This document shows, one piece after another, positions 1 through 5,787 of a stretch of 5,787 bases of DNA. Made by a program: the position numbers and the translations under genes. Below the pieces are notes generated by a model. That model had not been told where the DNA came from and searched no databases. It saw nothing but the letters and a program-made list of their open reading frames with translations. The stretch spans positions 1 to 5,787 of the forward strand of contig JAYTTF010000132.1 in the NCBI GenBank assembly GCA_043745195.1, written 5' to 3'. Every line of letters starts with the position of its first letter. Positions within the stretch are counted from its first letter, which is position 1. The DNA comes from JANXSF01 sp043745195. GTDB taxonomy: Bacteria; Acidobacteriota; Terriglobia; Bryobacterales; Bryobacteraceae.

Positions 1-218
1 CGTGCGATCTCCACGAGTGAAGCATCTCGATCTATGCCGAGAACACGACCCGCCTGCCCGACGGCTTCCGCAATGCCTGCAGTGATCGCACCAGTGCCAC
101 AGCCGACGTCGAGCACACGCATTCCAGGTTGCAGAAGATTGGCAAGGGTGCGATGGTCCTGCGCCAAAGTGCGACGGTTGAGAACTCTAGGATCCGACTG
201 ATGAGTTTGCTGCGCCAT
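1..218 (-). CDS. Class I SAM-dependent methyltransferase, N-terminal part (gene continues past left edge)
   Basis: Reading the minus strand from the ATG at 218 gives 72 open codons that run off the window. The translation has methyltransferase motif I, VLDVGCGTG, at residues 35-43, which binds S-adenosylmethionine, and the acidic motif II end GIDRD at 61-65, whose D63 should contact the ribose hydroxyls. The leader before motif I (DPRVLNRRTLAQDHRTLANLLQ) is predicted helical, as usual for soluble methyltransferases of the UbiE/type-11 kind. The substrate cannot be told because the substrate-binding C-terminal half lies outside. The start is supported by an in-frame TGA two codons upstream (222-224), which leaves no earlier ATG. 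No Shine-Dalgarno is visible. The gene is head to head with the CYTH gene across 34 bp, so its promoter would have to overlap that gap or the neighbour's 5' end. The family call is secure; any narrower name would be a guess. Confidence 0.88.
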   Translation of the reverse strand, partial: MAQQTHQSDPRVLNRRTLAQDHRTLANLLQPGMRVLDVGCGTGAITAGIAEAVGQAGRVLGIDRDASLVEIA

Positions 219-252
219 AACTCATTGTCGCCAAGTACCGCCCCTTGTTACG

Positions 253-837
253 ATGAACGGAGTGTCCCAAGTAAGTTCATCCAACCAAGAGCGAGAAGTA
301 AAAATAGCTATTCAAGATGCCGCTTCCGCGAGGCAGACCATCTTGGCAAGTGAATTTGAAGAAGTAACACCCAGGCACTTAGAAATCAACGACGTCTACG
401 ATACTCCCGACCAATCCATCCGAGGTCGTGGCGAGCTTCTTCGGCTCCGCCAAGCCGGATCGCGCCACATTCTTACTTTCAAAGGAAAGAGCGAGACTTC
501 TTTAGCTCACAAAGTGCGCGAGGAATTGGAGGTTACTACTTCCAATGGCGCTACTACGGCAGCAATCCTAAACAAGTTGGGACTCCAACCCTTCTTTCGT
601 TATGAAAAATACCGTACTGAATTTGCCAAGCCTGGCGAGGCAGGAATTGTGGTGCTGGACGAAACGCCGATCGGCAATTTTCTGGAGCTGGAAGGGGATG
701 CCGAATGGATCGATCAGACGGCAGTGCTTTTGGGCTACTCAGCGGCGCATTACATTACATTGAGTTACGGTAAGCTGTATCGGGATTTGTGTATTCGATT
801 AGGGATTGATCCATCAAACATGATATTTCCAACATAG
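253..837 (+). CDS. CYTH domain protein (class IV adenylate cyclase / triphosphate tunnel family)
   Basis: This 194-residue soluble protein covers a full CYTH domain, a beta-barrel tunnel that binds triphosphates with divalent metal. Visible signatures are ExExK (E13, E15, K17), the basic strand LRLR (R64, R66), K77 in LTFKGK, KVREELE (K87, R89, E91, E93), the basic pair K119/R121 in YEKYR, and the acidic metal-binding strand D136-E137 followed by FLELEGD (E145, E147). All expected tunnel charges are present, so the enzyme is probably active. CYTH proteins include CyaB-type adenylate cyclases (ATP to cAMP and pyrophosphate), thiamine triphosphatases and inorganic triphosphatases. The sequence alone does not decide between them, so no symbol is given. 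There is no signal peptide or membrane segment. The ATG at 253 has no clear Shine-Dalgarno. A GTG at 262 (residue 4) is a possible alternative and would keep the whole domain. The gene diverges from the methyltransferase and its stop lies 5 bp from the stop of the convergent sigma gene. Confidence 0.9.
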   Translation: MNGVSQVSSSNQEREVKIAIQDAASARQTILASEFEEVTPRHLEINDVYDTPDQSIRGRGELLRLRQAGSRHILTFKGKSETSLAHKVREELEVTTSNGATTAAILNKLGLQPFFRYEKYRTEFAKPGEAGIVVLDETPIGNFLELEGDAEWIDQTAVLLGYSAAHYITLSYGKLYRDLCIRLGIDPSNMIFPT

Positions 838-842
838 AAAGG

Positions 843-1400
843 CTACTTTCGCAGCAGTTCGCGCGACAACCATGCCCGTGCTGTAGTCCAATCCCGGATC
901 ACTGTTCTTTTGGAAAGGTCCATCACATGTGCCACGTCGTCAAGGGAAAGCCCCGCAAAGAAACGCAACTCAACAATACGAGCTTGCCGCGGATCCAGGT
1001 TATCCAAAACTTTTAACGCATCATCCAGGGCAACCAGATCGTAATCTCGCTCTGACGGGACATCTGCATCCAAAATTGCCACTGTAATTTGCCCGCCTCC
1101 CCGCTTTGCGCTTTGGTGGGCGCGGGCATGATCGATCAAGATGTGACGCATGAATTGCGCAGCCACGCCAAAAAAGTGGGCACGATCCTGCCAATCGGCA
1201 CTACGCTGATCAACTAACTTCAAATAGGCTTCGTGAACCAGATCACAACTCAACCAGGTGTGACCCGCACGTTCGCGAAGAAGATAGCCATGGGCCATTT
1301 TTCGCAGTTCGGCATAAACCAATGGAGTCAATTCTGCCACCGCCGACTTATCGCCACGGCTCCATTTGTGCAGCAGAACTGTTACATCACTGGAAGGCAC
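843..1400 (-). CDS. ECF-like RNA polymerase sigma factor (PF07638 / Sig-70_X6 type)
   Basis: The 185-residue product directs RNA polymerase to a specific promoter set. Region 2 spans about residues 6-95: the VTVLLHKWSRGDKSAVAEL opening, LVYAELRKMAHGYL core-binding helix, LVHEAYLKL (region 2.2, 54-62) and the -10 recognition helix AHFFGVAAQFMRHILIDHAR (74-93). A linker follows, then region 4 (about 126-183) with the helix-turn-helix GLSLDDVAHVMDLSKRTVIRDW for the -35 element. Length is normal for the family. No anti-sigma gene is adjacent. Instead a transmembrane Ser/Thr kinase gene ends 41 bp upstream on the same strand, a pairing known for several ECF groups. At the place of the usual acidic DAED motif it has LSCD (50-53), keeping only D53. 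The start is GTG at 1400, chosen because the family's N-terminal motif begins at once; the frame stays open upstream but offers no ATG or GTG in the 41-bp gap. No Shine-Dalgarno is visible, and the GTG sits in an inverted repeat. Confidence 0.93.
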   Translation of the reverse strand: MPSSDVTVLLHKWSRGDKSAVAELTPLVYAELRKMAHGYLLRERAGHTWLSCDLVHEAYLKLVDQRSADWQDRAHFFGVAAQFMRHILIDHARAHQSAKRGGGQITVAILDADVPSERDYDLVALDDALKVLDNLDPRQARIVELRFFAGLSLDDVAHVMDLSKRTVIRDWTTARAWLSRELLRK

Positions 1401-1421
1401 TGCGATAATTCTATCGCAGCA
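1398..1421 (-). promoter_or_regulatory. Inverted repeat enclosing the sigma-factor start codon
   Basis: On the minus strand the arms TGCTGCGATA and TATCGCAGTG flank a GAAT loop. The core TGCGATA/TATCGCA (1412-1418 and 1401-1407) is perfect, C-G extends it to 8 Watson-Crick pairs, and two wobbles extend it to 10. The last three bases of the downstream arm are the GTG start codon of the sigma gene. In mRNA this hairpin would cover the ribosome landing site, suggesting translational control; as DNA it could be an operator. The structure is directly visible; the function is inference. The loop also contributes to a TAGAAT hexamer (1408-1413), a possible -10 element. Confidence 0.5.
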
Positions 1422-1441
1422 ACTTGGTTCATTGTCCGCTA

Positions 1442-4393
1442 TCAGCGGGCGTCTCTCTGCATCCAGACATTTCCTATAACCTCCCCAAGGCTGAAGAACA
1501 ACTCGTTCGCCCTAGCAGAGAGCCCCACTGTGGCGACAGTACCTGGGACATTGGATAGTGACCTAGAGATACGATGAAAGTGATGAACGGCATAGGCTTT
1601 TCCAACAGGACGCTTCGTGGAAACGTCCAATCGCTGACCCCAAATGCAGCGGAATCCATCCCTGTCACTCAGGAAAAAAATGGTATCGTCATTTGCCGAC
1701 CAAATTGACTCGCGATCCATACTGGATCCGTCTGTGATGGGGATCCGATCCTCGGCCCTTAGTTGGGCAGAATTGGGTCGAATTGGAATTGCGAAAATTG
1801 TGCGGACATCGTGGTTACCTTCGTCGATGTGATAGGACACCCATTTCCCATCATGAGAAAATGCCGAAGCATAGGTGTACCCTTGGCTCTCTTTTATGTC
1901 GAATAACGGAAGCGATTTGCGGTTCCGCCATTCCATCAACATTGGAGCTTGATCTACTGCGGATTCCAACAAAATCACTTTCCCATCGAAAGAAACGTCT
2001 GTAGGGACTCCGCATTGGTCACACAGGAAAATGGGGTCTGTAAATGTTGAGTCTGGGCCGGCAGTTATCACAAAAAGCCGTCGCGGAATTTCCAGATAAG
2101 CGATCGTTCTTCCATCGCCACTAATCTTTGGCTGCGATTCACCCTTCGTGCTTTTAGTTACTTGAGTTTCTTTGCCTGAAAGCATTTCTCTTAGCCAGAT
2201 GCTCCTCTTCCCCGACTGTTCTGACGCAAACACTAATCTGCTGCCGTCATCGGAAATGGAAGGGAACCCCTCGAAATTATTCCCCTTCGTTACTTTTTCC
2301 GGTTCGCCAAGGACGACCCCATTTTTCAACCGAACCCGCCATACTCGCGTATTCACAGTGACACTACTAAAGGCGATTGCACCCAATGCCGCGGATGGTT
2401 GAGTTTCATAGTTGGTGCCCATAGTTCTGCGCTTGGGAACGGGCAGTATCTTTTCGTCAGCACGGGGCAATCCAATTTCCCAAATGTTCACACTATCCGC
2501 CAGTTTGGCCGCAAACAGCACTTTGCTGCCGTAGAACGTCTCCGGAGCAATGGCGAAGTTTGAGGGGGCGGGAGTCAGTTTCTTTGTTGTTAACACATTC
2601 AACACACCGGTTCTGACTGCCCGACCGCCATTGATTGTTGCCATCCACCAATCGAGTTCACTCCCTTTTTGGCCAAGGAATAAAATGCTATTCCCGTCGG
2701 GGGTCCACACCGGAAACGCGGACACGCCAAATTCTGGCTGGAACTTTTTGGCCATTCCTCCATTGGCTGGAGCAATCATTATCTGTGCTGAGCCAGAAAG
2801 AAAACCTCCGCCAATCTGCCCTTGCCAGAAGGCAATCCAGTTACCGTCAGGTGAGAATCGGGGCCGTCTGCCGCCGGGAGCGATCAGCGTTGCCTGTCCG
2901 CCCGAAACAGGCACAAGGTAAATGCCGCCGCCCTCGCGCTCAGATCGAAACACAAGCTGCGAGCCATCAGGGGAAAAATCAGGTTCCGTCTCGTCTGCCG
3001 GGTCGGTAGTAATACGGACGGGTTTGGATGCGTTTTCTGTTTGCTGCACCCAAATATCCAGGTTCTCTTCCTCCCCGCGGTCGGAAGCATAAGCTAGGAA
3101 TTTACCGTCGGAGGAAAGGGCTGGCACCCCGTCGAATCCGGCATCGAACGTCAACTTCACCAATTCCGATTCTTTGACCGGTTCCACTTTTGGATTCGTC
3201 CAGGAAGGTAGGTACCACGACGCCGATGCCGCCATTATCAGGGCCGCTGCAGCCGTTACAATCAAAAGTGGCCGGAGCTTGTTAGGTCGCGGTGGGACGA
3301 TTTCCATTGTGGACCCGTCAATCTCTGCGGTAACTGTGTCCAAGACCGCAAGAACGTCTGTCATCTTCTGAAGGCGGTGTTCGCGCTCTTTGATCAAGCA
3401 TTGATTCACAAGCGCAATTAGCTTTGCAGGTGCCTTCGGGTTAAAGTCCGCCAAGTCTGGCGGCTCAACATTCACAACCTGATGCAGCACCGAATCCGGG
3501 CCCACGGTATCGAAGGCTCGCTTACCGCTGACCATCTCATACAAGATCGAGCCGAACGAAAAAATGTCGGTCCGTTCATCCGTTGCTTCTCCTTTCGCCT
3601 GCTCAGGAGACATGTACGGCGGGGTGCCGGTGATGTGGGGTGCAAGTGTTTGTGCGTCCGCCAAATCCGGACCCTTCATGCGGATTGGCGAAGATAAGCC
3701 GAAGTCAAGCACCTTGACCACACCTTCGTTCGTGATCATAATATTAGCCGGCTTCAGATCCAGGTGAACAATACCTGCAGCATGGGCTTTAGCAATTGCA
3801 CCGGCAGCCTGCGCTGCGTAGTTAAGAAGCTTCGGCAATGGTGTTTGCTTCGCCTGTAATACTTCGTGTAGCGTGGCCCCATCGACAAATTCCATGGCGA
3901 TGAAATCGTTCCCTTGCTCGCTACCCAATTCATAAATGGTGACAATGTTGGGATGATTCAATGCCGACGCAGCCTTTGCTTCGCGGACAAATCGTTTTTG
4001 GTCCTGCCCCTGATCCCCTGACGGTGGTCGAACTTTCAGGGCTACAATACGATCCAAAATCTTATCCAGCCCTTTGTAAACAACAGCACTGCCGCCTTCA
4101 CCGATTTTTCCCAAAATCTGGTAGCGGCCAATTTCTGTAGGTTGTGGCGCGGCGGAATCCGTTAATAATTTAGCGAACGAAGGACTGGCGGACAGCGCTG
4201 ATTGGTCAATCATCGCCGGTAGTTCCGATGCCGCAATTAGCGATTCAACTTCACTTCTCAAATTGGCGTCGCCGGCGCAGGCCGCATCCAGGAACGCTTG
4301 CCTATTATTTGGAGGGGTTTCTAAAGCGTCATAAAGGATCTCTCGAATCTTGTGCCAAGACCCTGCTTCGTAATGTTGTTCGGGAAGCTCCAT
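1442..4393 (-). CDS. Transmembrane Ser/Thr protein kinase with C-terminal TolB/PD40 beta-propeller sensor
   Basis: This 983-residue protein has four parts. Residues 1-60 (WHKIREILYDALETPPNNRQAFLDAAC, EVESLI) are the N-terminal helical module usual in large acidobacterial kinases. The kinase domain is about 91-352, with glycine loop GEGGSAVV (98-105), catalytic-fold K120 in VALK, helix-C E138, catalytic loop HLDLKPAN (D212, N217), DFG (230-232), GTPPYMSPE (256-264) and DIFSFG (276-281). One hydrophobic segment at about 375-395 should span the inner membrane. The rest, about 410-980, holds roughly ten propeller-like strands with DG turns (430, 477, 517, 567, 717, 761, 804, 849 among them), consistent with one large or two smaller PD40/WD40-like propellers outside the membrane. 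It likely phosphorylates cytoplasmic Ser/Thr targets on sensing an external ligand, which is unknown. Odd points are HLD replacing HRD, SPE replacing APE, and CDQC at 791-794 in the outer domain. The sigma gene follows 41 bp downstream, making it the best candidate target. No Shine-Dalgarno precedes the ATG at 4393. Confidence 0.95.
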   Translation of the reverse strand: MELPEQHYEAGSWHKIREILYDALETPPNNRQAFLDAACAGDANLRSEVESLIAASELPAMIDQSALSASPSFAKLLTDSAAPQPTEIGRYQILGKIGEGGSAVVYKGLDKILDRIVALKVRPPSGDQGQDQKRFVREAKAASALNHPNIVTIYELGSEQGNDFIAMEFVDGATLHEVLQAKQTPLPKLLNYAAQAAGAIAKAHAAGIVHLDLKPANIMITNEGVVKVLDFGLSSPIRMKGPDLADAQTLAPHITGTPPYMSPEQAKGEATDERTDIFSFGSILYEMVSGKRAFDTVGPDSVLHQVVNVEPPDLADFNPKAPAKLIALVNQCLIKEREHRLQKMTDVLAVLDTVTAEIDGSTMEIVPPRPNKLRPLLIVTAAAALIMAASASWYLPSWTNPKVEPVKESELVKLTFDAGFDGVPALSSDGKFLAYASDRGEEENLDIWVQQTENASKPVRITTDPADETEPDFSPDGSQLVFRSEREGGGIYLVPVSGGQATLIAPGGRRPRFSPDGNWIAFWQGQIGGGFLSGSAQIMIAPANGGMAKKFQPEFGVSAFPVWTPDGNSILFLGQKGSELDWWMATINGGRAVRTGVLNVLTTKKLTPAPSNFAIAPETFYGSKVLFAAKLADSVNIWEIGLPRADEKILPVPKRRTMGTNYETQPSAALGAIAFSSVTVNTRVWRVRLKNGVVLGEPEKVTKGNNFEGFPSISDDGSRLVFASEQSGKRSIWLREMLSGKETQVTKSTKGESQPKISGDGRTIAYLEIPRRLFVITAGPDSTFTDPIFLCDQCGVPTDVSFDGKVILLESAVDQAPMLMEWRNRKSLPLFDIKESQGYTYASAFSHDGKWVSYHIDEGNHDVRTIFAIPIRPNSAQLRAEDRIPITDGSSMDRESIWSANDDTIFFLSDRDGFRCIWGQRLDVSTKRPVGKAYAVHHFHRISRSLSNVPGTVATVGLSARANELFFSLGEVIGNVWMQRDAR

Positions 4394-4403
4394 GAGTTTC
4401 AGA

Positions 4404-4409
4404 ATTCTA
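4404..4409 (-). promoter_or_regulatory. Possible -10 hexamer (TAGAAT) just upstream of the kinase gene
   Basis: On the minus strand TAGAAT matches the TATAAT consensus at five of six positions and ends 10 nt before the kinase ATG. No convincing -35 box lies 16-18 nt further upstream. If it is a real -10 element, transcription would start only a few bases before the ATG, giving an almost leaderless mRNA, which would fit the absence of a Shine-Dalgarno. The same seven bases, TAGAATT, occur just before the sigma start. Short AT-rich matches arise easily by chance, so confidence is low. Confidence 0.25.
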
Positions 4410-4445
4410 ACACAGCGAACAAATGGAATTTCTTAAAAGTGCAAG

Positions 4446-4470
4446 GGGACAAGCACGAACGCGATGTCCC
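4446..4470 (-). terminator. Possible hairpin terminator after gltA
   Basis: In the 104-bp gap between gltA and the kinase gene, the minus strand reads GGGACA, a 13-nt loop, then TGTCCC, a perfect 6-bp stem starting 27 nt after the gltA stop. The loop could itself fold as GCG-TTCG-TGC. A TTTT run follows only after about eight more bases, so this is not a classical intrinsic terminator. It may be a weak terminator, a stabilising 3' hairpin or chance. The rest of the gap holds nothing else that I can support apart from the TAGAAT hexamer near the kinase start. Confidence 0.3.
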
Positions 4471-4497
4471 TCAAATGGAGGCGGATAAGCTTCGCAG

Positions 4498-5772
4498 TTA
4501 GCTACGCTTGTCCATAACAACGTAATCGCGCTCCCCATACCCCAGGAATATTTGGCGCGGACGACCGATTTTCTGATCCTTATCGTTCGTCATTTCATCC
4601 CACTGCGCCAGCCAGCCTGAAGTGCGGCCAATAGCGAATAGAACAGTGAAGAATTCCTCAGGAAAGCCCATCGCCTGATAAATCAACCCGGAATAAAAAT
4701 CAACATTTGGATACAACTTGCGCTTCACGAAATATTCATCGTGGAGTGCAATCTTTTCCAGTTCCAAAGCGACATCCAGTAACGGATTCTTCCCGGTAAC
4801 CTCAAACACTTCGTAGGCCGTGTCTTTCACAATGCGCGCGCGCGGGTCGTAATTCTTGTAGACACGATGGCCAAAGCCCATCAGGCGGCCCTCACCCTTT
4901 TTGACGCTTTCAATGAAGGTTGGAATGTTTTCGACAGTACCAATGTGCGCAAGCATCTTCAGTACCGCTTCATTGGCTCCGCCATGAAGCGGACCATAGA
5001 GCGCGGCCGCAGCTGCAGATAGGGAGCAATAAGGATCGGTATCGGCACTGGACACTAAACGCATGGTTGATGTGGAACAGTTTTGTTCATGATCTGCATG
5101 CAGAATGAACAGAATATCCATCGCTTTTTCAAGTGCCGGGTCGGGGGTTTTCCCAAACATCATGTGAAGAAAATTTCCGGCGTAGCTCAAGCTTGGGTCG
5201 GGAGCTACGAAAGGTAAACCGGCTTGATTGCGGTAGCAGTAGGCGCCGACAGTGGCCACTTGGCCAATGAGCCTGTGAATCTGGATCTCACGGTTGGCCT
5301 TGTCGTTGACGTTTTTCGAATCAGGATAATAAGTGGATAATGCGGCAATTGCCGATTGAAAAACACCCATTAAGTGGGCGCTGGGTTCAAACGACTGAAT
5401 GATGCGGGAAAACGTTGCGGGCACGTGGAGGTTCTGGTGAATGGCATCAGTCCAGGCTTTCAGTTGCGCGGCATTCGGCAATTCGCCGTATAGCAGCAGA
5501 TAAGCTGTTTCCAGATAAGAGCCCTTTTCAGCAACTTGTGCAATTGGAATGCCGCGATAATTCAGAATGCCCTTGTCCCCGTCAATGAACGTGATGGTGC
5601 TTTTGCAAGCTGCAGTGTTCATATAAGAGGGATCGTAGGTCATGATGCCGAAGTCATCGTCATGTTCCTTGATCTGGCGAAGGTCGATCGCCTTAATTGT
5701 CTCGTGTTCAATAGGCAGCTCGAAAGTCTTGCCAGTTCGGTTGTCGGTAATCGTTAACGTGTCTTTCGACAT
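4498..5772 (-). CDS. gltA: Citrate synthase (type II-like)
   Basis: The 424-residue enzyme condenses oxaloacetate with acetyl-CoA to citrate, the entry step of the TCA cycle, in the cytoplasm. It is close in length to E. coli GltA (427) and matches it along its whole length: the N-terminal beta domain (FELPI at 17-21), DPSYMNTAACKSTITFIDGDKG, LSYAGNFLHMMF, HADHEQNCSTST (225-236), GPLHGGANEA (260-269), GFGHRVYKNYDPRA (299-312), YPNVDFYSG (354-362) and the C-terminal RTSGWLAQW (383-391). Catalytic residues expected from the family are H263, H302 and D358, with H228 and R383 binding oxaloacetate. Between MMF and ALEKAMD it has only GKTPDP, several residues shorter than the E. coli segment carrying PCEPY, so NADH control may differ. 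The ATG at 5772 is supported by a good Shine-Dalgarno. A 104-bp gap separates it from the kinase gene, and shared function with it is unlikely. Confidence 0.98.
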   Translation of the reverse strand: MSKDTLTITDNRTGKTFELPIEHETIKAIDLRQIKEHDDDFGIMTYDPSYMNTAACKSTITFIDGDKGILNYRGIPIAQVAEKGSYLETAYLLLYGELPNAAQLKAWTDAIHQNLHVPATFSRIIQSFEPSAHLMGVFQSAIAALSTYYPDSKNVNDKANREIQIHRLIGQVATVGAYCYRNQAGLPFVAPDPSLSYAGNFLHMMFGKTPDPALEKAMDILFILHADHEQNCSTSTMRLVSSADTDPYCSLSAAAAALYGPLHGGANEAVLKMLAHIGTVENIPTFIESVKKGEGRLMGFGHRVYKNYDPRARIVKDTAYEVFEVTGKNPLLDVALELEKIALHDEYFVKRKLYPNVDFYSGLIYQAMGFPEEFFTVLFAIGRTSGWLAQWDEMTNDKDQKIGRPRQIFLGYGERDYVVMDKRS

Positions 5773-5779
5773 TCACGCA

Positions 5780-5784
5780 TCCTC
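5780..5784 (-). promoter_or_regulatory. Ribosome binding site of gltA
   Basis: The minus strand reads TTTGAGGATGCGTGA before the ATG. GAGGA lies 7 nt from the start codon, an ideal Shine-Dalgarno spacing, and it fixes the gltA start at 5772. It is the only clear Shine-Dalgarno in the window; the other four genes show none. Confidence 0.8.
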
Positions 5785-5787
5785 AAA

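Noticed and set aside
187..225. Short minus-strand reading frame from ATG 225 (12 codons) overlapping the methyltransferase start, as a leader peptide
   Set aside because: It is very short, has no Shine-Dalgarno at the right distance and no regulatory residue pattern. It simply overlaps the true start in another frame.
129..353. Plus-strand open frame overlapping the methyltransferase and CYTH starts
   Set aside because: It is antisense to the methyltransferase motif I and out of frame with the CYTH gene, and its product has no recognisable features.
837..850. Inverted repeat GAAAG-GCTA-CTTTC between the convergent CYTH and sigma stops, as a bidirectional terminator
   Set aside because: The stem has only five pairs, three of them A-T, and no T-run follows on either strand, so it is not distinguishable from chance.
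1500..1522. Weak promoter-like TTGTTC / TATAGG pair in the kinase 3' end for the sigma gene
   Set aside because: It matches the consensus at only three and four of six positions and lies within conserved coding sequence.
2550..3009. Long plus-strand open frames opposite the kinase gene as real genes
   Set aside because: They lie antisense to the highly recognisable propeller domain, overlap each other, have no family motifs and no ribosome sites. They are shadows of the minus-strand gene.
4834..4844. GCGCGCGCGCG run inside gltA as a simple repeat or Z-DNA site
   Set aside because: It encodes the conserved DPRARIV stretch, and the run is explained by alanine and arginine codons.

Overview
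The window looks like a chromosomal segment of an Acidobacteriota-type bacterium with roughly balanced GC (judged by eye). The clues are three protein styles common together in that phylum: a very large Ser/Thr kinase with a C-terminal TolB/PD40 beta-propeller, a sigma factor of the 'Sig-70_X6'/PF07638 type (WSRGD, AHFFGVAAQFMRHILIDHAR), and a CYTH protein with the REVKI / GELLRLR / LTFKGK / KVREELE / VLDETPIGNFLELEG signature. The phylum call is inference from protein style. Planctomycetes carry similar kinases and sigma factors, so it is not certain.

Layout, left to right. Positions 1-218 (minus) hold the N-terminal 72 codons of a class I SAM-dependent methyltransferase that runs off the left edge. 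It is divergent, across only 34 bp, from a complete CYTH-domain protein (253-837, plus). That gene ends tail to tail, 5 bp apart, with an ECF-like sigma factor (843-1400, minus, GTG start). Upstream of the sigma gene on the same strand, 41 bp away, is a 983-residue membrane Ser/Thr kinase with a probable extracytoplasmic propeller (1442-4393, minus). A 104-bp gap separates it from citrate synthase gltA (4498-5772, minus), which starts 15 bp from the right edge with its Shine-Dalgarno inside the window.

The most interesting part is the kinase-sigma pair. Gene order and spacing suggest co-transcription. The kinase has a complete catalytic core apart from HLD in place of HRD, one transmembrane segment and a propeller domain carrying a CxxC motif. 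The sigma factor lacks most of the acidic residues usual at the DAED position of region 2.2 and has a serine there. This fits a signalling unit in which an outside signal is passed to RNA polymerase by phosphorylation of a sigma factor, but nothing in the sequence proves it. The sigma GTG codon lies inside a perfect inverted repeat (8 Watson-Crick pairs, 10 with wobbles). Both kinase and sigma lack a visible Shine-Dalgarno, and both have the same TAGAATT heptamer just before the start codon.

Citrate synthase is housekeeping (TCA entry). It is probably a neighbour and not a functional partner. The methyltransferase and CYTH genes have no visible link to the kinase-sigma pair. No tRNA, rRNA, CRISPR array, insertion sequence or phage element was seen.
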